64,000 nt of DNA from Pomphorhynchus laevis (GCA_012934845.2 WNNJ02000185.1:186001-250000); one strand, 5' to 3'; positions 34,104 to 45,599 are shown, numbered from the stretch's first letter. Program-made: numbers and translations. Notes: generated from the letters alone by a model not told the origin.

Positions 34104-34968
34104 ATTTCAAAGGTCGCGGATTCTACGCGCAAGCGCTATTCGTAGATGGAGATAATTGAGTTTTGAATCGAAATGGGTCGCAGGTCTTTGACATGAAATC
34201 GCACTACGCTTGGGTAAAAAATTCTACGACCAATATTGATGCCGGCTTCATCGGATGGTGAGGCTAAAAGCATTGTGACGACGACTTATCTTCTTTGATC
34301 GGATGTCAAAAGCTGACAGACCTGAGAAGATAGTGGAGCGACGAATTTGGTGGTGCCCGGAAGTGAACCTCAAGAATTAAGGATATCTGTAACATACAAG
34401 TCCCTGCTTCTGAAGTCACTTTAAGACGGGATTGGTTGGGGAAATTGAGAGCTCTATAGTTATGCAAAGATAATGACTCTTCCAAAACTCTGCCAAAGCC
34501 AATGCACAAAATCCAAACCACAGCACTTTCCCTCCAGCAGACAAACTTCTCTTTATAAAATATCTTTCAAAAGGAAGACTGAGAAGGGTTATGTGAGCAA
34601 GGAAGACCCTATCCATGCTCAGCTGGAACCGATATCCAGAGCTTTAGTATTCATTAGAGAGGGTCTGTATGGCGGAAACAGAGAGATTAAGAAGGTGTAG
34701 CATTTAAGCCAGGACCTTGAGTTTTGTTGGTGTGGGATAAAAAATACGACCTTTATAGGTAGTCGGAAGCAAAGCGGTAGCTTGCGATAAGAGGTAGGAA
34801 TTAAATTCGGTCAAACTCTAATTTCCAATTCGGGGGAAGAGTTGGATAGTTGCCTGAAACAAAGCCACTCTGATGGAATCAAAGTGAAACCTCTATCTAA
34901 GCAAAGTATCTTCCTCTACCCGCCAATGAATTAGGTCATGAGAGGTGGTCTGTTTTTGGTGCGACTGC

Positions 34969-35523
34969 TCATATGTCGAGGAGAGAATTAGTTGCTGAGC
35001 AATGAAAGGTGGGGGACGGTGGTTTCTGAATAAGGTAGTCGTTCCTTGCTCTGCGGAGTGCTGCATTAATCCAACGACCAGTTATGCCGTTGAAGTCACC
35101 GAGTAACATGTCATAGCCACTACCCAAAATACGGTCCAGGAGCTCACGGTTCTTGTTAATTTCCTCTAACCTAATATAGATATTTGTTATGTTGATGCGT
35201 TTACCGTTTTTACAGAGTGATATAGCTAAACAAGACAGGGCTGAACAAGAATAGTTAAGTAAGATGGGTGATCTTAAGGAACTCTTTACTAGAGAGAAAA
35301 TACCTTGATATGAAGAGGAGTGAAGAGGGGTTATGTACGGAGTAAAGTGGGTGTAAATGTACTTAGGGATAAATCGAGTAATGTCCTGGCGGAGACGGAT
35401 AGACCGCGTCTCCTGAAGGACTATAACATTTGCATCTCTACTATATAGAAAGCTAAGGGCGAGGGCAACTCCCGAATTCCACTGAAGTATATTATGTAAA
35501 AAGGGCTCTTGACTAATTTGCAT
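34969..35523 (-). pseudogene. LINE-A copy 4 ORF2, endonuclease part
   Basis: 184 residues from Met: NILQWNSGVALALSFLYSRD, LQETRSIRL, SGYDMLLGDFNGITGRWI, then a stop after NSLLDI. It is close to copy 1 throughout. The continuation to 34.3 kb is readable only in patches. Confidence 0.85.
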
Positions 35524-35715
35524 TGGATTACGTCAGCTGGAGTAGGATGCCTACCTATTAGCAGGAACCAGGAGAGAGAAATTTACCCTTATCACTACCA
35601 GTCATACCGGGAAAAGACATTCGACATTGTATTTATCTCACTTTGAGGCCAACAACTTCCAGCAGATATAAGTTTTTGCCAACTTCAAGGAAGCCAGCCC
35701 CTGTTTTGAAGATGA

Positions 35716-36777
35716 TCACTTCTTAGAACGCGAGGTTCTCTTTGATGAGGTAAAAATCGTCGATGGAGAAAAGCGGGACTTCTTAAATTTCGCCATCAGA
35801 TGATTCGTTAAGGCTCGAATCTCATCCATGCACAGCTGTAATCTAGAATCAACAAGTTTGATAATATCGGCGTCCGCCATATAAAAATCGGTTGAATTGG
35901 ACAAGCAGGCAGCGGCAAAGTAGGCCTGTCTAGCCGGAGACCCACAATGCCTTAACTTGTATTCTTTAAAGATAGGCCTGGTGCTGACCACCACAATTGG
36001 AACATATAGTGGGAGAGCACATTTCCCCTTATTGACGTTAGACAAGCTGCAAACCCCACACGTACGGGATCTAATGCAGTTCGAGGATCAGTGTCCGCAA
36101 ATGTGGCACCCATTGCAATGGGTATGTTAAGTCGTCAGCGTCCATTACTGTAAAAGAAAGGCTGTATCCCCAAGAAGGGGTTACATTTACTTTTAGCCAA
36201 GCATTACGCCTGGTCGACTGCGGTAGAACAGAATGCTACAAGTATAGGCTGGCCTTTCTTGCCCAAGATGGGGCGACTATTGTGAATTCTCTACTCAGAT
36301 GTAAGGGCTCTTAAATCATCATCCGTTGCGAAAGGTGGAAAGTTATTAATTTTCAGAGTAGCCTGAATAGGCCTGTAGGTAGTCGATCCAAATTCTTCTA
36401 GATGTATAGGTACACTGCTGCCAGATCCGGAGAGCTGAAAGACATTCGGATTTCGGAGTCTAAGTATTTTATTGAATTGAATAGAATTCTCTTCTTATAA
36501 GCGCTTGTAAACTCTTTTAGGTATATATCGAAGAGATCATTACGTTTAAATGGTTAAGTCTGATTATTACCAGGTTGACTAATTTAGGCACAGGAGGGAG
36601 TTCTCCCTCCGTGCTTGAGATCAAACAATTAGAAGAAATAACACTAAGCTTGCTTTTCTTTTGCTGGAAAATTTGTTTCACCGGGGCACTTGGATCCTCC
36701 GACCATACTAATAATGCAAATTTTTTCAGAAATAACGTATTTTTCGTTTTACTTGAATTCATTTGTTTTATTCTCAT
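35716..36777 (-). pseudogene. LINE-A copy 4 ORF1, broken
   Basis: The N-terminal piece reads LISSTEGELPPVPKLVNLVI, parallel to LISHKTSSMEELSPIRKSVN in copy 3. A knuckle with CGVCSL is readable near 36.05 kb. The C-terminal frame reads ADADIIKLVDSRLQLCMDEI and stops at 35,716. Several stops and frameshifts separate the pieces. Confidence 0.75.
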
Positions 36778-36889
36778 GTTTTATTCTTGTTTTACAATAA
36801 TAATAAAGATTTTCTTAAATAACTATATAACGATAAAAAAATTAAAATAGAAATATGCCGAAAAAGAAAGAATTTACTTAAAAACAATA

Positions 36890-37440
36890 TGATCGTTCCA
36901 GTCAGTCGTCTTTTCCCATTCTACGGAATCAGTCCAACGGGATCTGAACACTCCAACTAATCCAGCACGCCGCTCTCCGACAACCATCCGGGGTCTTTTA
37001 CCACCCCAAGGAATCCAATCGAGACGGACTATACTCGGTAATATCGAGATGAGGAGCTTGAGAAACCTTAGTAGTTGCTCAGAGGAACGTTTTCTCGAAA
37101 AGAAGACTAATCCCGAGATAGCCCAAGTACTACAGAGGCGCACTTAAATTTTCCCATTCAATGACAGATGATGAGCCCTTTCATGGCCCACCTAGCTCTC
37201 TTCAGGATACGTTAAAGTCTATCCAGGTCAACTTTCGCAGACTAATTCACCGTAACGGTAAACCTCAGATATTTTACTCGACTCGTAAAGATGGGGAGTG
37301 GTTGAGGCTGCAAAATGGAGAAGAGTGCAGAGAGTGCTATTCTCTTAATTTTCTTTTTGGTGTCAGGGCTACCATAAAAGACGACCACCTGCGATATTGG
37401 GCGGGAGCACCTCCCGAATTCCACTGAAGGATATTCAGTG
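36890..37440 (-). pseudogene. LINE-A copy 3 ORF2 remnant, start fused to C terminus
   Basis: The ORF2 head and tail meet at about 37,397, between GCTCCCGCCC and ATCGCAGGTGG. Downstream it reads FTSRVKYLRFTVTVN and, to the left, LVFFSRKRSSEQLLRFLKLL. No endonuclease or RT core remains. Confidence 0.88.
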
Positions 37441-37634
37441 AAAAAGATTTTTAATTAATTCTCATTATTAATTTAGCTGGAGTGTAATGCTTTCCGCCTA
37501 GTCGGAACCAGAGGAGAAAGGTCGCCCTTTTCACCTCCCGTTCCAACGGGAGAAGGCATTTACCCACGGGCATTTTCTTCATTTCCCTTTGTAGCGACTG
37601 CCCATAATGAATTCATATACACCAGTTTCTTTAG

Positions 37635-38640
37635 TATTCCTGACTGCGATGCCGCTTCATTTCTAGCGTTTTGTCTTGAAGTTTGACGGTGGCCGTTTTT
37701 GTAGATGAGACACGCTTGTTCAATTTTTTGGTTTCGGGTTTTGCTCCAATGTTTGGCGTCAGGATGACGTCAGATAATTTCTTTAGAAGGTTCATTATGG
37801 GCACCATTTGTTTCGAGATATTAGTATCTATAATTCCCGTGATATTTTTAATGGCCAGCCCAGTGTCACTGGCGGTCCCGCTATAGCTATGAATGGTATT
37901 CTTGAAACAGATCGTTGTAGCAGTTATGTGCCTTTTTTGGTCCTCCTTAAATTTGGAGCACTTTTGAGACCACGACGGATGATGTTGTTTGCAATTTATA
38001 CAACATGGAGCAATGCTGCAGGAGGTAGAATGATCTTGGTCCTGTGAGGCGCAGATCCCACAGCATTCTTTATCTGTGCAAGACGAAGCCCAGTGCCCTC
38101 AGCTGTGGCACTGGTTACAGTGTGGATATGTATATTCGTCCTTGCTAAAGAGGGTGAATCGCAAATTGCAACCCATTAAAGAGTTGTAACTGAAACTAGC
38201 CAGAAGACAGGCATTGTCCAAGCTAGTGTTCGCAAAAGCGATCGGAAGAGCAGAGTTATTTTTTCCTTTAATAAATCGTAAGTTGGTAAGTTGGAATTTA
38301 GCTTAGAGTTCATAGATATCTTTTTCACGAAAGACGCACGGTAGCTAGTGCCAACTGTCTTGGTAAAATTAAAAAGAATTCTATTCTTCGAAAAATTTTC
38401 TATATAATTTATCAGGACGCAGTTGAAATGAATCTTTGTATCCATGGGAACAAAGGGTGTTATGATAACCATGTTAACCGATTTTCTGATGGGAGAAAGT
38501 TCCTCCATAGAAGATGTTTTATGAGAAATTAAACCACTAACCTGCAATTCAGTTGAGTTTGCATGAAATTGCGCTTTCATTAGATCCTTTAAAGCTCCGA
38601 AAGTGCTGCACATTTCGCGTTTTAAAATAATAATAAAATA
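37635..38640 (-). pseudogene. LINE-A copy 3 ORF1, gag-like with CCHC knuckles
   Basis: Long and only lightly damaged. The N-terminal half has TFGALKDLMKAQFHANSTEL and VVSYRAS-like sequence ahead of YDLLKEKI. The first knuckle reads YPHCNQCHS-x-GHWASSC, with TGA where copy 1 has Trp. It continues CCGICASQDQD and CCINCKQHHPSWSQKCSKFK. The tail ends near 37.64 kb at HRSQEY. Confidence 0.8.
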
Positions 38641-38759
38641 AAGGTTTTCGTAAAAATTATAACATAAGTAAAGATGTTTAGAAACAGAACACAAAAACAG
38701 TCAGGCACGATTAATAATCATCATCCGTATATTTAATTGTCTTCAACTTATCTTACGGT

Positions 38760-40057
38760 CTCAGGTCCGGTGGGATCTGAGCCTTGCAGCCAATCCAAAA
38801 CGCCGCTCTTCGACTGAACCACCCGGGGTCTTTCACCTCCCCCCGAAGAGTCCAATCGAGGCGGACTATGCTGGGTAATCGAGAGACGAAGAGCTTGAGA
38901 AACCTTAGCCTTTGCTCTGGGGGACGTCCTCTCGAAAAGAAGACTAATCCCGAGATAGTCCAAGTACCCTATAGGTGCACTTGAGTTTTCCTTTTCAATG
39001 ACAGATGCTGGGCCCGTATCAGGGCCCACCTAGCTCTCTTCAGGGTACGCTTAAGTCTATCCATGTTGGCTTTTAAAATACCCCAGGTATTTTACTCGAC
39101 TCGTGAAGACAGGGAGGGGTTGATTAGACAAAATGGAGGAGTGCGCAGAGAGTGCTAATCTCTTAAGTTTTTGCTTTGTTGCAGGGGCGTCATGAAAGAC
39201 AACCACCTGGGATTTTGCAGAGTTTTAAATAAGATTGGACTTGGGTAACTGATATTTTAATCTTAAAAAGAAACGGCTGATGTCCGAGACTACGTCTTTG
39301 CACCTGCGTCCAGAGAACAGGACTGTGACATCATCAGCGTATACCACTAGATGTTGTTCGCGTTTAAATATTTTAAAGAGTGCAATTGAAGCAGCAAGGA
39401 ACAAGATATGAGAAAGAGGGGATCCTTGGAGCACACCCGTAATAGGGTAGAACTGACGCGCATCAGGGTAATCTTCATAATAGAATCGCTTGGTGTACAA
39501 CAGTATCTCCACCCTTTTAACAATTCTCGCAGGCAACCCAAAGGACCTAAGAGAAGAGATAACAAAGGGAATGGAGATGCGGTCAAATGCAGCTGAAACG
39601 TCAAGGCAAACAGCCACAGCAAGTTGATGGCTATTATCCTGACAAAACTAATGCACTTCACCTACAGCCGAATAAACCGAGCGACCTTTACGAACCCATG
39701 GAAACCTGGTGGGATTAAGTTTCGCCTACTTAGATCATCGCGGATTTTAATCGCAAGCGCTTTCTCGTAGATCGACACGAATGAATTCTGAAGCGAAATG
39801 GGCCGCAGGTCTTTAGGACAAGAGACCGAATTTTTCTTTGGAATAAAAACACGTCCGTTAATGTTGATGCCGGCCACATCGGAAGGGGCGGCTAAAAGCA
39901 TTGAATTCTGAAGCGAAATGGGCCGCAGGTCTTTAGGACAAGAGACCGAATTTTTCTTTGGAATAAAAACACGTCCGTTAATGTTGATGCCGGCCACATC
40001 GGAAGGGGCGGCTAAAAGCATTGCGACGACCACATATCTTCTTTGATCGGCTGTCAA
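38760..40057 (-). pseudogene. LINE-A copy 2 ORF2, reverse transcriptase remnant
   Basis: Two main frames. The first has LTADQRR-like MTADQRRYVVVAMLLAAPSD and GRVFIPKKNSVSCPKDLRPI, duplicated once, then NLIPPGFHGFVK. The second has CLDVSAAFDRISIPFVISSL (motif A), GVLQGSPLSHILF (motif B) and LVVYADDVTVLFSGRRCKDV (motif C, intact YADD). It shows that the family consensus is YADD and includes AMLLAAPSD. The C terminus (RASPRAKAKVS) is frameshifted. Confidence 0.85.
39782..40021 (-). repeat. Exact 120-bp tandem duplication in the LINE-A copy 2 RT
   Basis: 39,782-39,901 and 39,902-40,021 are identical. The unit is 40 codons, so the frame is kept and NGRVFIPKKNSVSCPKDLRP occurs twice. Confidence 0.95.
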
Positions 40058-40263
40058 AAGCTGACAGGCACGAGAAGAGAGTTGAGTGACGGCTATGGAG
40101 GTGCCCGGAAGAGGCCCTCATGAGTTAAGAATATCAGTGACAAATAAATCACAATATGCACATTAATGTCGATTCAGCGACTTACAGCCATTTTAGCGAA
40201 TCTACTCGTTTTGCATTGTATGACTCGTAAATGAACTAATGTTTTATCATCATCGCGATATAG

Positions 40264-40400
40264 GTGTGTGAAGGTTAAGGAGTTCGGAGATGACATAATT
40301 TGAATCATGTGTTGCTTTCCAGACTAAGTACAGTTACTTAGTGTGAAGTTTACGGATGTCGGAGATGGTATGATTTGCATAGTTTGTTATCGTGCAACGT
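40264..40400. repeat. Imperfect 75-bp tandem repeat
   Basis: GTGTGAAGGTTAAGGAGTTC and GGAGATGACATAATTTG recur as GTGTGAAGTTTACGGATGTC and GGAGATGGTATGATTTG 75 bp later. No function is seen. Confidence 0.65.
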
Positions 40401-40454
40401 ATGCATATCAATTATGTAATCGTAAGCCAATTATATATCGTATTAAATACGTAG

Positions 40455-40906
40455 GTTCAGTTATCTGATTTGATTTGTTCTACTGACAAGTTATTATTGA
40501 CTAGTGGACTTTGTTTTCCTAGTAATATAATCTATGTCAGAAATACTAAAACTATTGTCAGTGATGATATAAAACTATGTCTAACGATGACACTAATAAG
40601 GATAATAACCTTAATAATAACGATCGCTTTATAACATTGACAAACGGAACTGAACGAGATTACAATTTTAGCAAATAACAAGGAATGAACACATCAAACA
40701 TTGTCGGTCAAACTGAAGAGATAATTCAAGCGAGGCAAAGCACAGGTCATTATGATACGGAAATACAATCAAGCAAAAGGCTAGACGAATCCACAGATGT
40801 AACAGAGTTACATAAGGAGCTAAAGACATCAAACGGCAGTAGTCTTTCAGTTACCGGACGACGTACGCGATTAAGACCGAAGTATTTTGATGATTACTTC
40901 TGTTAA
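40455..40906 (+). pseudogene. Fossil tail of an LTR-element Pol (Gypsy-type integrase C terminus)
   Basis: Short coding remnant ending in TGRRTRLRPKYFDDYFC, of the same kind as the RRARRLPPRCKDY tail of Gypsy-1. The first 220 bp recur at 43,428. Broken; family Gypsy by the tail only; age unknown, but the two copies are alike. No LTR is visible. Confidence 0.6.
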
Positions 40907-40929
40907 ATAAGACGGAAGATTGTCATATA

Positions 40930-41372
40930 TAAAAAAGATTTATTTTTACGTGGCAAATGCGTGCCGGCGCACGTTTACATGACCACACAAAAAAAAACAA
41001 AATCTAAATCATGTGTCGAGAAGGTGGGTACGGAGGTGGTATTTGAATGTAATATAGGATGGAACGCGGAGTAAGTCGTTAGGGAGCTGATTACAGGCAA
41101 GTGGGGCGGCGGCGAGGAAGGATCGGATACTGTAGTAGTTAGAGTAATTGGGAACGTGGAGTAAGAGGGAAATACGGGAACGCAGTGATAAAAAGGTGGG
41201 GCGAGTGTTGTCTAAGAAATGAAGGTTGATGAACGATGGGGAGCCGACAGCGATGAGACGAAAAGTTACGAGAAGAAGGCAGAGTTGTATGCGGATGTGG
41301 ATGGTGGGCCAGGAAAGTTGGCTAGCTATGTGGATGTAGTCAGAGCGACGGAGACGTAGGAGCACTCGAACG
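40930..41372 (-). mobile_element. LINE-B fragment, RT C terminus and 3' end
   Basis: The minus strand reads LLRLRRSDY and QLSWPTIHIRIQLCLLLVTF, then LACNQLPNDLLRVPS. It ends at the family 3' end with GTGCGCCGGCACGCATTTGC and a poly-A-like tail at 40,930. It is truncated at the equivalent of copy 2 base 15,265. Confidence 0.88.
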
Positions 41373-41550
41373 GCATAATTAGCTACATATTTGTAGTTAG
41401 CATTACTTTACTACATATTAGTTACATATTACTAGCATTACTTAACTACATATAAATAAGTCTATTTATATATAATTATATAATTATGTAATTATATAAT
41501 TATATAATTATATAATTATATATAATTATGTCTATTTATATATAAGTCTA
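41373..41550. repeat. AT-rich simple repeat
   Basis: ATAATTATATAATTATATAA-type repeats with TCTATTTATATATAA units, lying between the LINE-B fragment and LINE-C. Confidence 0.8.
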
Positions 41551-43140
41551 TTTATACGCCAGCTAAAGTCTATTCCGAACTACGCCGTCTAAAAGCAAAT
41601 AATTCAAGAGGTTGTGACTTACTACCTTCTGTTTATCTGCGCAGATTAGCAGGCTCAATTTGCGTTCCTCTCTGTGCAATTTTTCGCCAGTCAATCTTAG
41701 AAATATCTCTTCCTAATGTGTGGAGGCAGTCAATTGTTCTTCTCTACTTCAAGAAGGGAGATCGCTCTTCCGTCGAGAATTATAGGCCGGTGAGCATTAC
41801 CTGCATTTGCTGTAGAGTGTTGGAGAGGTTTGTGCATCGCTACATGGTTGAGTTTTTTCGTGTAGGAAAAATTTTAGTCCCTAATCAGCACGGATTTCGG
41901 GAGGGTTATTCAACTGTTTCAAATTTGCTTGATGCTCATCTTGATTGGACAGCGAATAAGACACATTATACCGATACAGACATTATATTCTTCGACTTTT
42001 CTAAAGCTTTTGATAGAGTAGATCATGGTCTACTTCTTCAGAAACTTGTCAATACTGGACTCCCAAACATAATAGTTGATTGGATTAGAGAATTTCTTCG
42101 TGATCGTTGCTTTCGAGTACTTGTCGATTGGTCATTGTCTGTGTCTAGAGAATGTCATATTGGAGTACCTCAAGGTTCAGTTTTGGGTCTGCTTTTATTC
42201 AGCATTTATGTTAACGATTTGCCTGGGTGCATTCGCTCTCGATCATGTTTGTATGCAGATGACTTAAAAATATGGCGGCCCATTCATTCATGTGAGGATG
42301 TTGATAATTTGCAAACTGACATAGATAATGTGGAGTTGTGGGCGGCGTCAAACAAGCTTGTGATAAATGTTTCGAAATGCAAACACATGCGTATTATTAG
42401 TAATGCTCGCAAGCAACTAACATCAGCTTGTTACACATATAAGGGCTGTATTGTGGAAAGTGTCGATAGTTACAAAGATTTGGGAGTATGGATTACCTCT
42501 AATTTATCAACTAAAAAGCACACTGATCAAGTTTGTGCCAACTCCAATAAAATGATAGGTATGATTCGACGCGCGTTTGTTCGCGTTAATCCGACTGCTC
42601 TTCGGCCTCTGATTTTAGCACATGTATTGAGTAGACTTTTATATGCAGCTCCGGTTGTATACCCACGTACTGTGCATGAACATAAGAAATCAGAGAGGGT
42701 ACTTCGCAGGGCAACAAAGCTAGCACCAACGTTAGCGTCGCTGCCTTATGAAGACAGACTGAGATCATTAGGACTTGAGACCGTCACATGGACCCGTAGG
42801 TACATGGATATGTGCCTTGTTTGGCATTTATTCCAACGTCCTCATCATCCTCTTCGGAGTAGGGTTCAATTACGTGGTACAAATGTTCTTCGTGGTCATT
42901 CTTTACTATTCGAAGAAACAGAGTACAGAAATTGGGCGCGATGCAATTTGATAGAAGAATTGTTGAGCTTTGGAACAACCTTGATGCAGACACCGTTGGA
43001 TGCAGTTCACTTAATACTTTTAAAAGAAGACTACGAATGGATCAAGCAATGTTTCGTGTTGCATTTCCTTATTTTAATAACTAATTAATTTATTTACGAA
43101 CTTATTGTGAGCCAGCTATTTGAGCTAATGCTCGTATGTT
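41551..43140 (+). mobile_element. LINE-C copy 1, 5'-truncated RT
   Basis: APE-type LINE family distinguished by its RT; only the RT and C terminus remain. It is well preserved, so younger than LINE-C copy 2. 43,141-43,427 is AT-rich with nothing recognised. Confidence 0.85.
41559..43088 (+). CDS. LINE-C copy 1 reverse transcriptase, one late frameshift
   Basis: Open from 41,559 without a natural start, so 5'-truncated. It has YFKKGDRSSVENYRPVSI, NQHGFREGYSTVSNLLDA, DFSKAFDRVDHGLLLQKL (motif A), CHIGVPQGSVLG (motif B) and CLYADDLKIW (motif C), all catalytic residues present. The C-terminal ERVLRRATKLAP and TWTRRYMDMCLVWHLF are typical of CR1/Jockey-group LINEs. Near 42,950 the natural frame shifts: RIVELWNNLDADTVG and FKRRLRMDQAMF continue to a TAA at about 43,081 in another frame. 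Confidence 0.88.
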   Translation, partial: PAKVYSELRRLKANNSRGCDLLPSVYLRRLAGSICVPLCAIFRQSILEISLPNVWRQSIVLLYFKKGDRSSVENYRPVSITCICCRVLERFVHRYMVEFFRVGKILVPNQHGFREGYSTVSNLLDAHLDWTANKTHYTDTDIIFFDFSKAFDRVDHGLLLQKLVNTGLPNIIVDWIREFLRDRCFRVLVDWSLSVSRECHIGVPQGSVLGLLLFSIYVNDLPGCIRSRSCLYADDLKIWRPIHSCEDVDNLQTDIDNVELWAASNKLVINVSKCKHMRIISNARKQLTSACYTYKGCIVESVDSYKDLGVWITSNLSTKKHTDQVCANSNKMIGMIRRAFVRVNPTALRPLILAHVLSRLLYAAPVVYPRTVHEHKKSERVLRRATKLAPTLASLPYEDRLRSLGLETVTWTRRYMDMCLVWHLFQRPHHPLRSRVQLRGTNVLRGHSLLFEETEYRNWARCNLIEELLSFGTTLMQTPLDAVHLILLKEDYEWIKQCFVLHFLILITN

Positions 43141-43427
43141 GTTGAATGTATAATAATAAAAATAATATAGGATAGTTTAACAATATAATTTTTAATTATT
43201 TTTATGTATATATAATGATAATAATATTTGTTTGTTTTTAGATTTGTTTTTATTTCTATTTATAAAAGCGATCTTCTCTGCGCTTCATTTAAATACTGAA
43301 GATACTTAAATATTTAAATACTTAAATACTACGCCATAAATATTAATTGTATAAAATATTATACTTATTTATTATTTATAATTATTTCTTTATTTTTTAT
43401 TTATATATAGTATAAAATAGTAGACTC

Positions 43428-43645
43428 AGTTATCTGATTTGTTCTACTGACAAGTTATTATTGACCAGTGGACTTTGTTTTCCTAGTAATATAATCTATG
43501 TCAGAAATACTAAAACTATTGTCAGTGATGATATAAAACTGTCTAACGATGACACTAATAAGGATAATAACCTTAATAATAACGATCACTTTATAACATT
43601 GACAAACGGAACTGAACGAGATTACAATTTTAGCAAACAAATCTA
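43428..43645 (+). pseudogene. Second fossil copy of the LTR-element Pol tail
   Basis: About 95% like 40,455-40,677 and in the same orientation; cut off before the RRTRLRPKY end. Broken. The 2.7 kb between the copies holds the LINE-B and LINE-C pieces. Confidence 0.6.
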
Positions 43646-43924
43646 AATTTATTATCTTAATTTAGAGAATAAATCTAAATTATATAAAGATATGAAATAT
43701 GTTTCGATATATTGATGGTGTATATGTATTTTTAACAGCAAATTTGACTAATCAACGTTAGGAATGTTTAAATCTATTACTATAAGACATTTCTTATTGT
43801 TATATGACAATGTAAATTTGCGATTGGATTATTAATCTGATCACATGGTGATCTGTAATGGACACCGATGACGAACGTTTACCGATGTAATCTGTGCTAT
43901 TCAATTATATGTCATATTTACAAA

Positions 43925-45175
43925 AAACCGACGTTTCTCATCCAGATAATTGTCTACCTATAAATTTAATCTCTATATGTTGCAAGCTTTCTGAATGTCT
44001 AATTCTTCAAGATGCAAATATACTTTGATGATCGTAATATTATTGTTCCCACTCAACATGATTTTCGCAATGGTCACTCCACGATGGCCAATCTATTATA
44101 CGATCATGATGATTGATCTAAGAGTATTGATGAATGTACCCCCGTAGATAAAGTTTTGTGATTTTTAAAGGCATTCGATATTTTTTTCACACGATTTACT
44201 CATCGAGAATTTAAAGGCTTTGACTTAGATGTTTGTGTTATTCGTTTGATTATAGCATTCTTATCCGCTCGCCAGTAGTCAGTACGTGCTCATTATGTGC
44301 ACTCTAGATATTACCCAATAACAGCTGGCGTTCTACAATGTACCATTCTTGGTCCGATTATGTTTAGCTTATACATTAATGAGCTACCTGCTCTTTTATC
44401 TTCTCAATCATTACTGTACGCAGACGAATCATCTTTTAATGTTCAGGTAGTCCAACGGGACATATCTGTTATATGTAGTTGTTTTTAATCGTAAGCTGCA
44501 ATTAACATAAGCAAATGTGCATTCATGCATATTTCCTAAAGCAAGTTTCTAGTTGATACACGTTATTGTCTTAACGACGTCTAAATTAATCGTGTTATTA
44601 GGTATAAGGACCTCGGTATTTCGATAAGCTCTGATCTATCCCACAAATAGCACGTCGTACACATAATAAAGCTGGACGCATTGTTGAATCTTTGAGACGA
44701 GCTTTTCTGAATAGCTAATGTTTGGTTCCACTCGTATTTGGTATCGTAATACCGATTCTTCTCTATTTTTCACCTAGTTGTTACCTAATTACAATCAGTG
44801 AGCGTAGACATATCGAAGGTATATTCAGACATGCTGCCAAGCTCTATCGAAATTTTGATACGTACGTATTACCCTTTAATGTTCTTGAAGATCCTGTATT
44901 ACGGTATATGTATTGTCACGTAGATTTGATCCTTGTATGGTATATATTTCTGGACAGGAACCATCCTCTTAGTAAACTGCTCCGCCTTCGAGATTTGCAT
45001 CACTTGCGTGTTCACCCTCTGATATCTTAAACCCCTCGAATCCGACACACACGGGCATGCGCTTATTACTGCTTGTTTCACTTTGGAACAGACTTTCGCC
45101 GTCAACAGTCTGGTCACATACTGTGAACCAGTTTAAGAAGTTCCTGGACAGAAGTCCACTGAATAACACGTTATA
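43925..45175 (+). mobile_element. LINE-C copy 2, decayed RT
   Basis: Reads LISICCKLSECLIL, VPTQHDFRNGHSTMANLL, AGVLQCTILGPIMFSLYINE (motif B), LLYADESSF (motif C with Glu for the second Asp), then SLWNRLSPSTVWSHTVNQFK near the end. It has many frameshifts and stops. 43,646-43,924 is featureless. Confidence 0.82.
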
Positions 45176-45599
45176 GGTCCTATCATTATGATGCCGAAAC
45201 TGATCAACCGATTTTGCTTTGAGAAAATTACTAGGCTTGATATGACTAGAATTCGTTGCTATATGCCTACCAGCGGAGATTTGTTGCTTGAAGACGCGCA
45301 CAATAAGGACGTCATTGATCGTCCGTGAGTCTCATTGGTGTCAACAATTTGCACGTTATAGAGTGAATCGTGAATTATATTATGTCTCGAATCCGATGAA
45401 TCCGTCGATATCGCAACTATGCTAGCATGACAATGGCGCAGGTTGTCACTCGCATTTTGTTTAGGAGCCGTTTGAGAAAGCGTAGTTTTAAAACAGAAAT
45501 ATCGCGCCTTTTAAATTGGAACTGTCTAGTGATAGTTATAGATTTTTTATACCCAATTTTCCAAATACGAGTCGATGTCAATGAGTTTACAATAACTGG
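45176..45599. other. Unassigned stretch between LINE pieces
   Basis: No convincing protein or repeat on either strand. Confidence 0.4.

Larger units (their letters stand above)
33100..36790 (-). mobile_element. LINE-A copy 4, nearly full-length but decayed
   Basis: On the minus strand: ORF1 N terminus at 36.78-36.52 kb, knuckles at 36.13-36.04 kb, ORF1 C terminus to 35.72 kb, ORF2 from 35.52 kb, and a 3' tail TTAAGAAATCCCTTATTATTA near 33.12 kb. Its 5' part begins directly at the tail of copy 3. Confidence 0.88.
36791..38690 (-). mobile_element. LINE-A copy 3, internally deleted
   Basis: Keeps ORF1 and the 3' end but lacks about 1.9 kb of ORF2: the ORF2 start (NILQWNSGGAPA) near 37,410 runs directly into SQVVVFYGSPDTKKKIKR. 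The 3' tail is TTATTTAAGAAAATCTTTAT near 36.81 kb. Its 5' end follows the tail of copy 2. Confidence 0.88.
38700..40135 (-). mobile_element. LINE-A copy 2, 5'-truncated in ORF2
   Basis: Covers ORF2 from about nt 2,000 of copy 1 to the 3' tail (ACGAAAACCTTTATTTTATT near 38.66 kb), and bears an exact 120-bp duplication. Confidence 0.9.

Noticed and set aside
40455-43645. LTRs of a 3-kb element
   Set aside because: The repeats are coding (integrase tail) and the interior consists of LINE fragments of both orientations.
44899-45301. Minus-strand ORFs of 72 and 110 codons
   Set aside because: Shadows of the decayed LINE-C copy 2 on the plus strand, with no family motif of their own.
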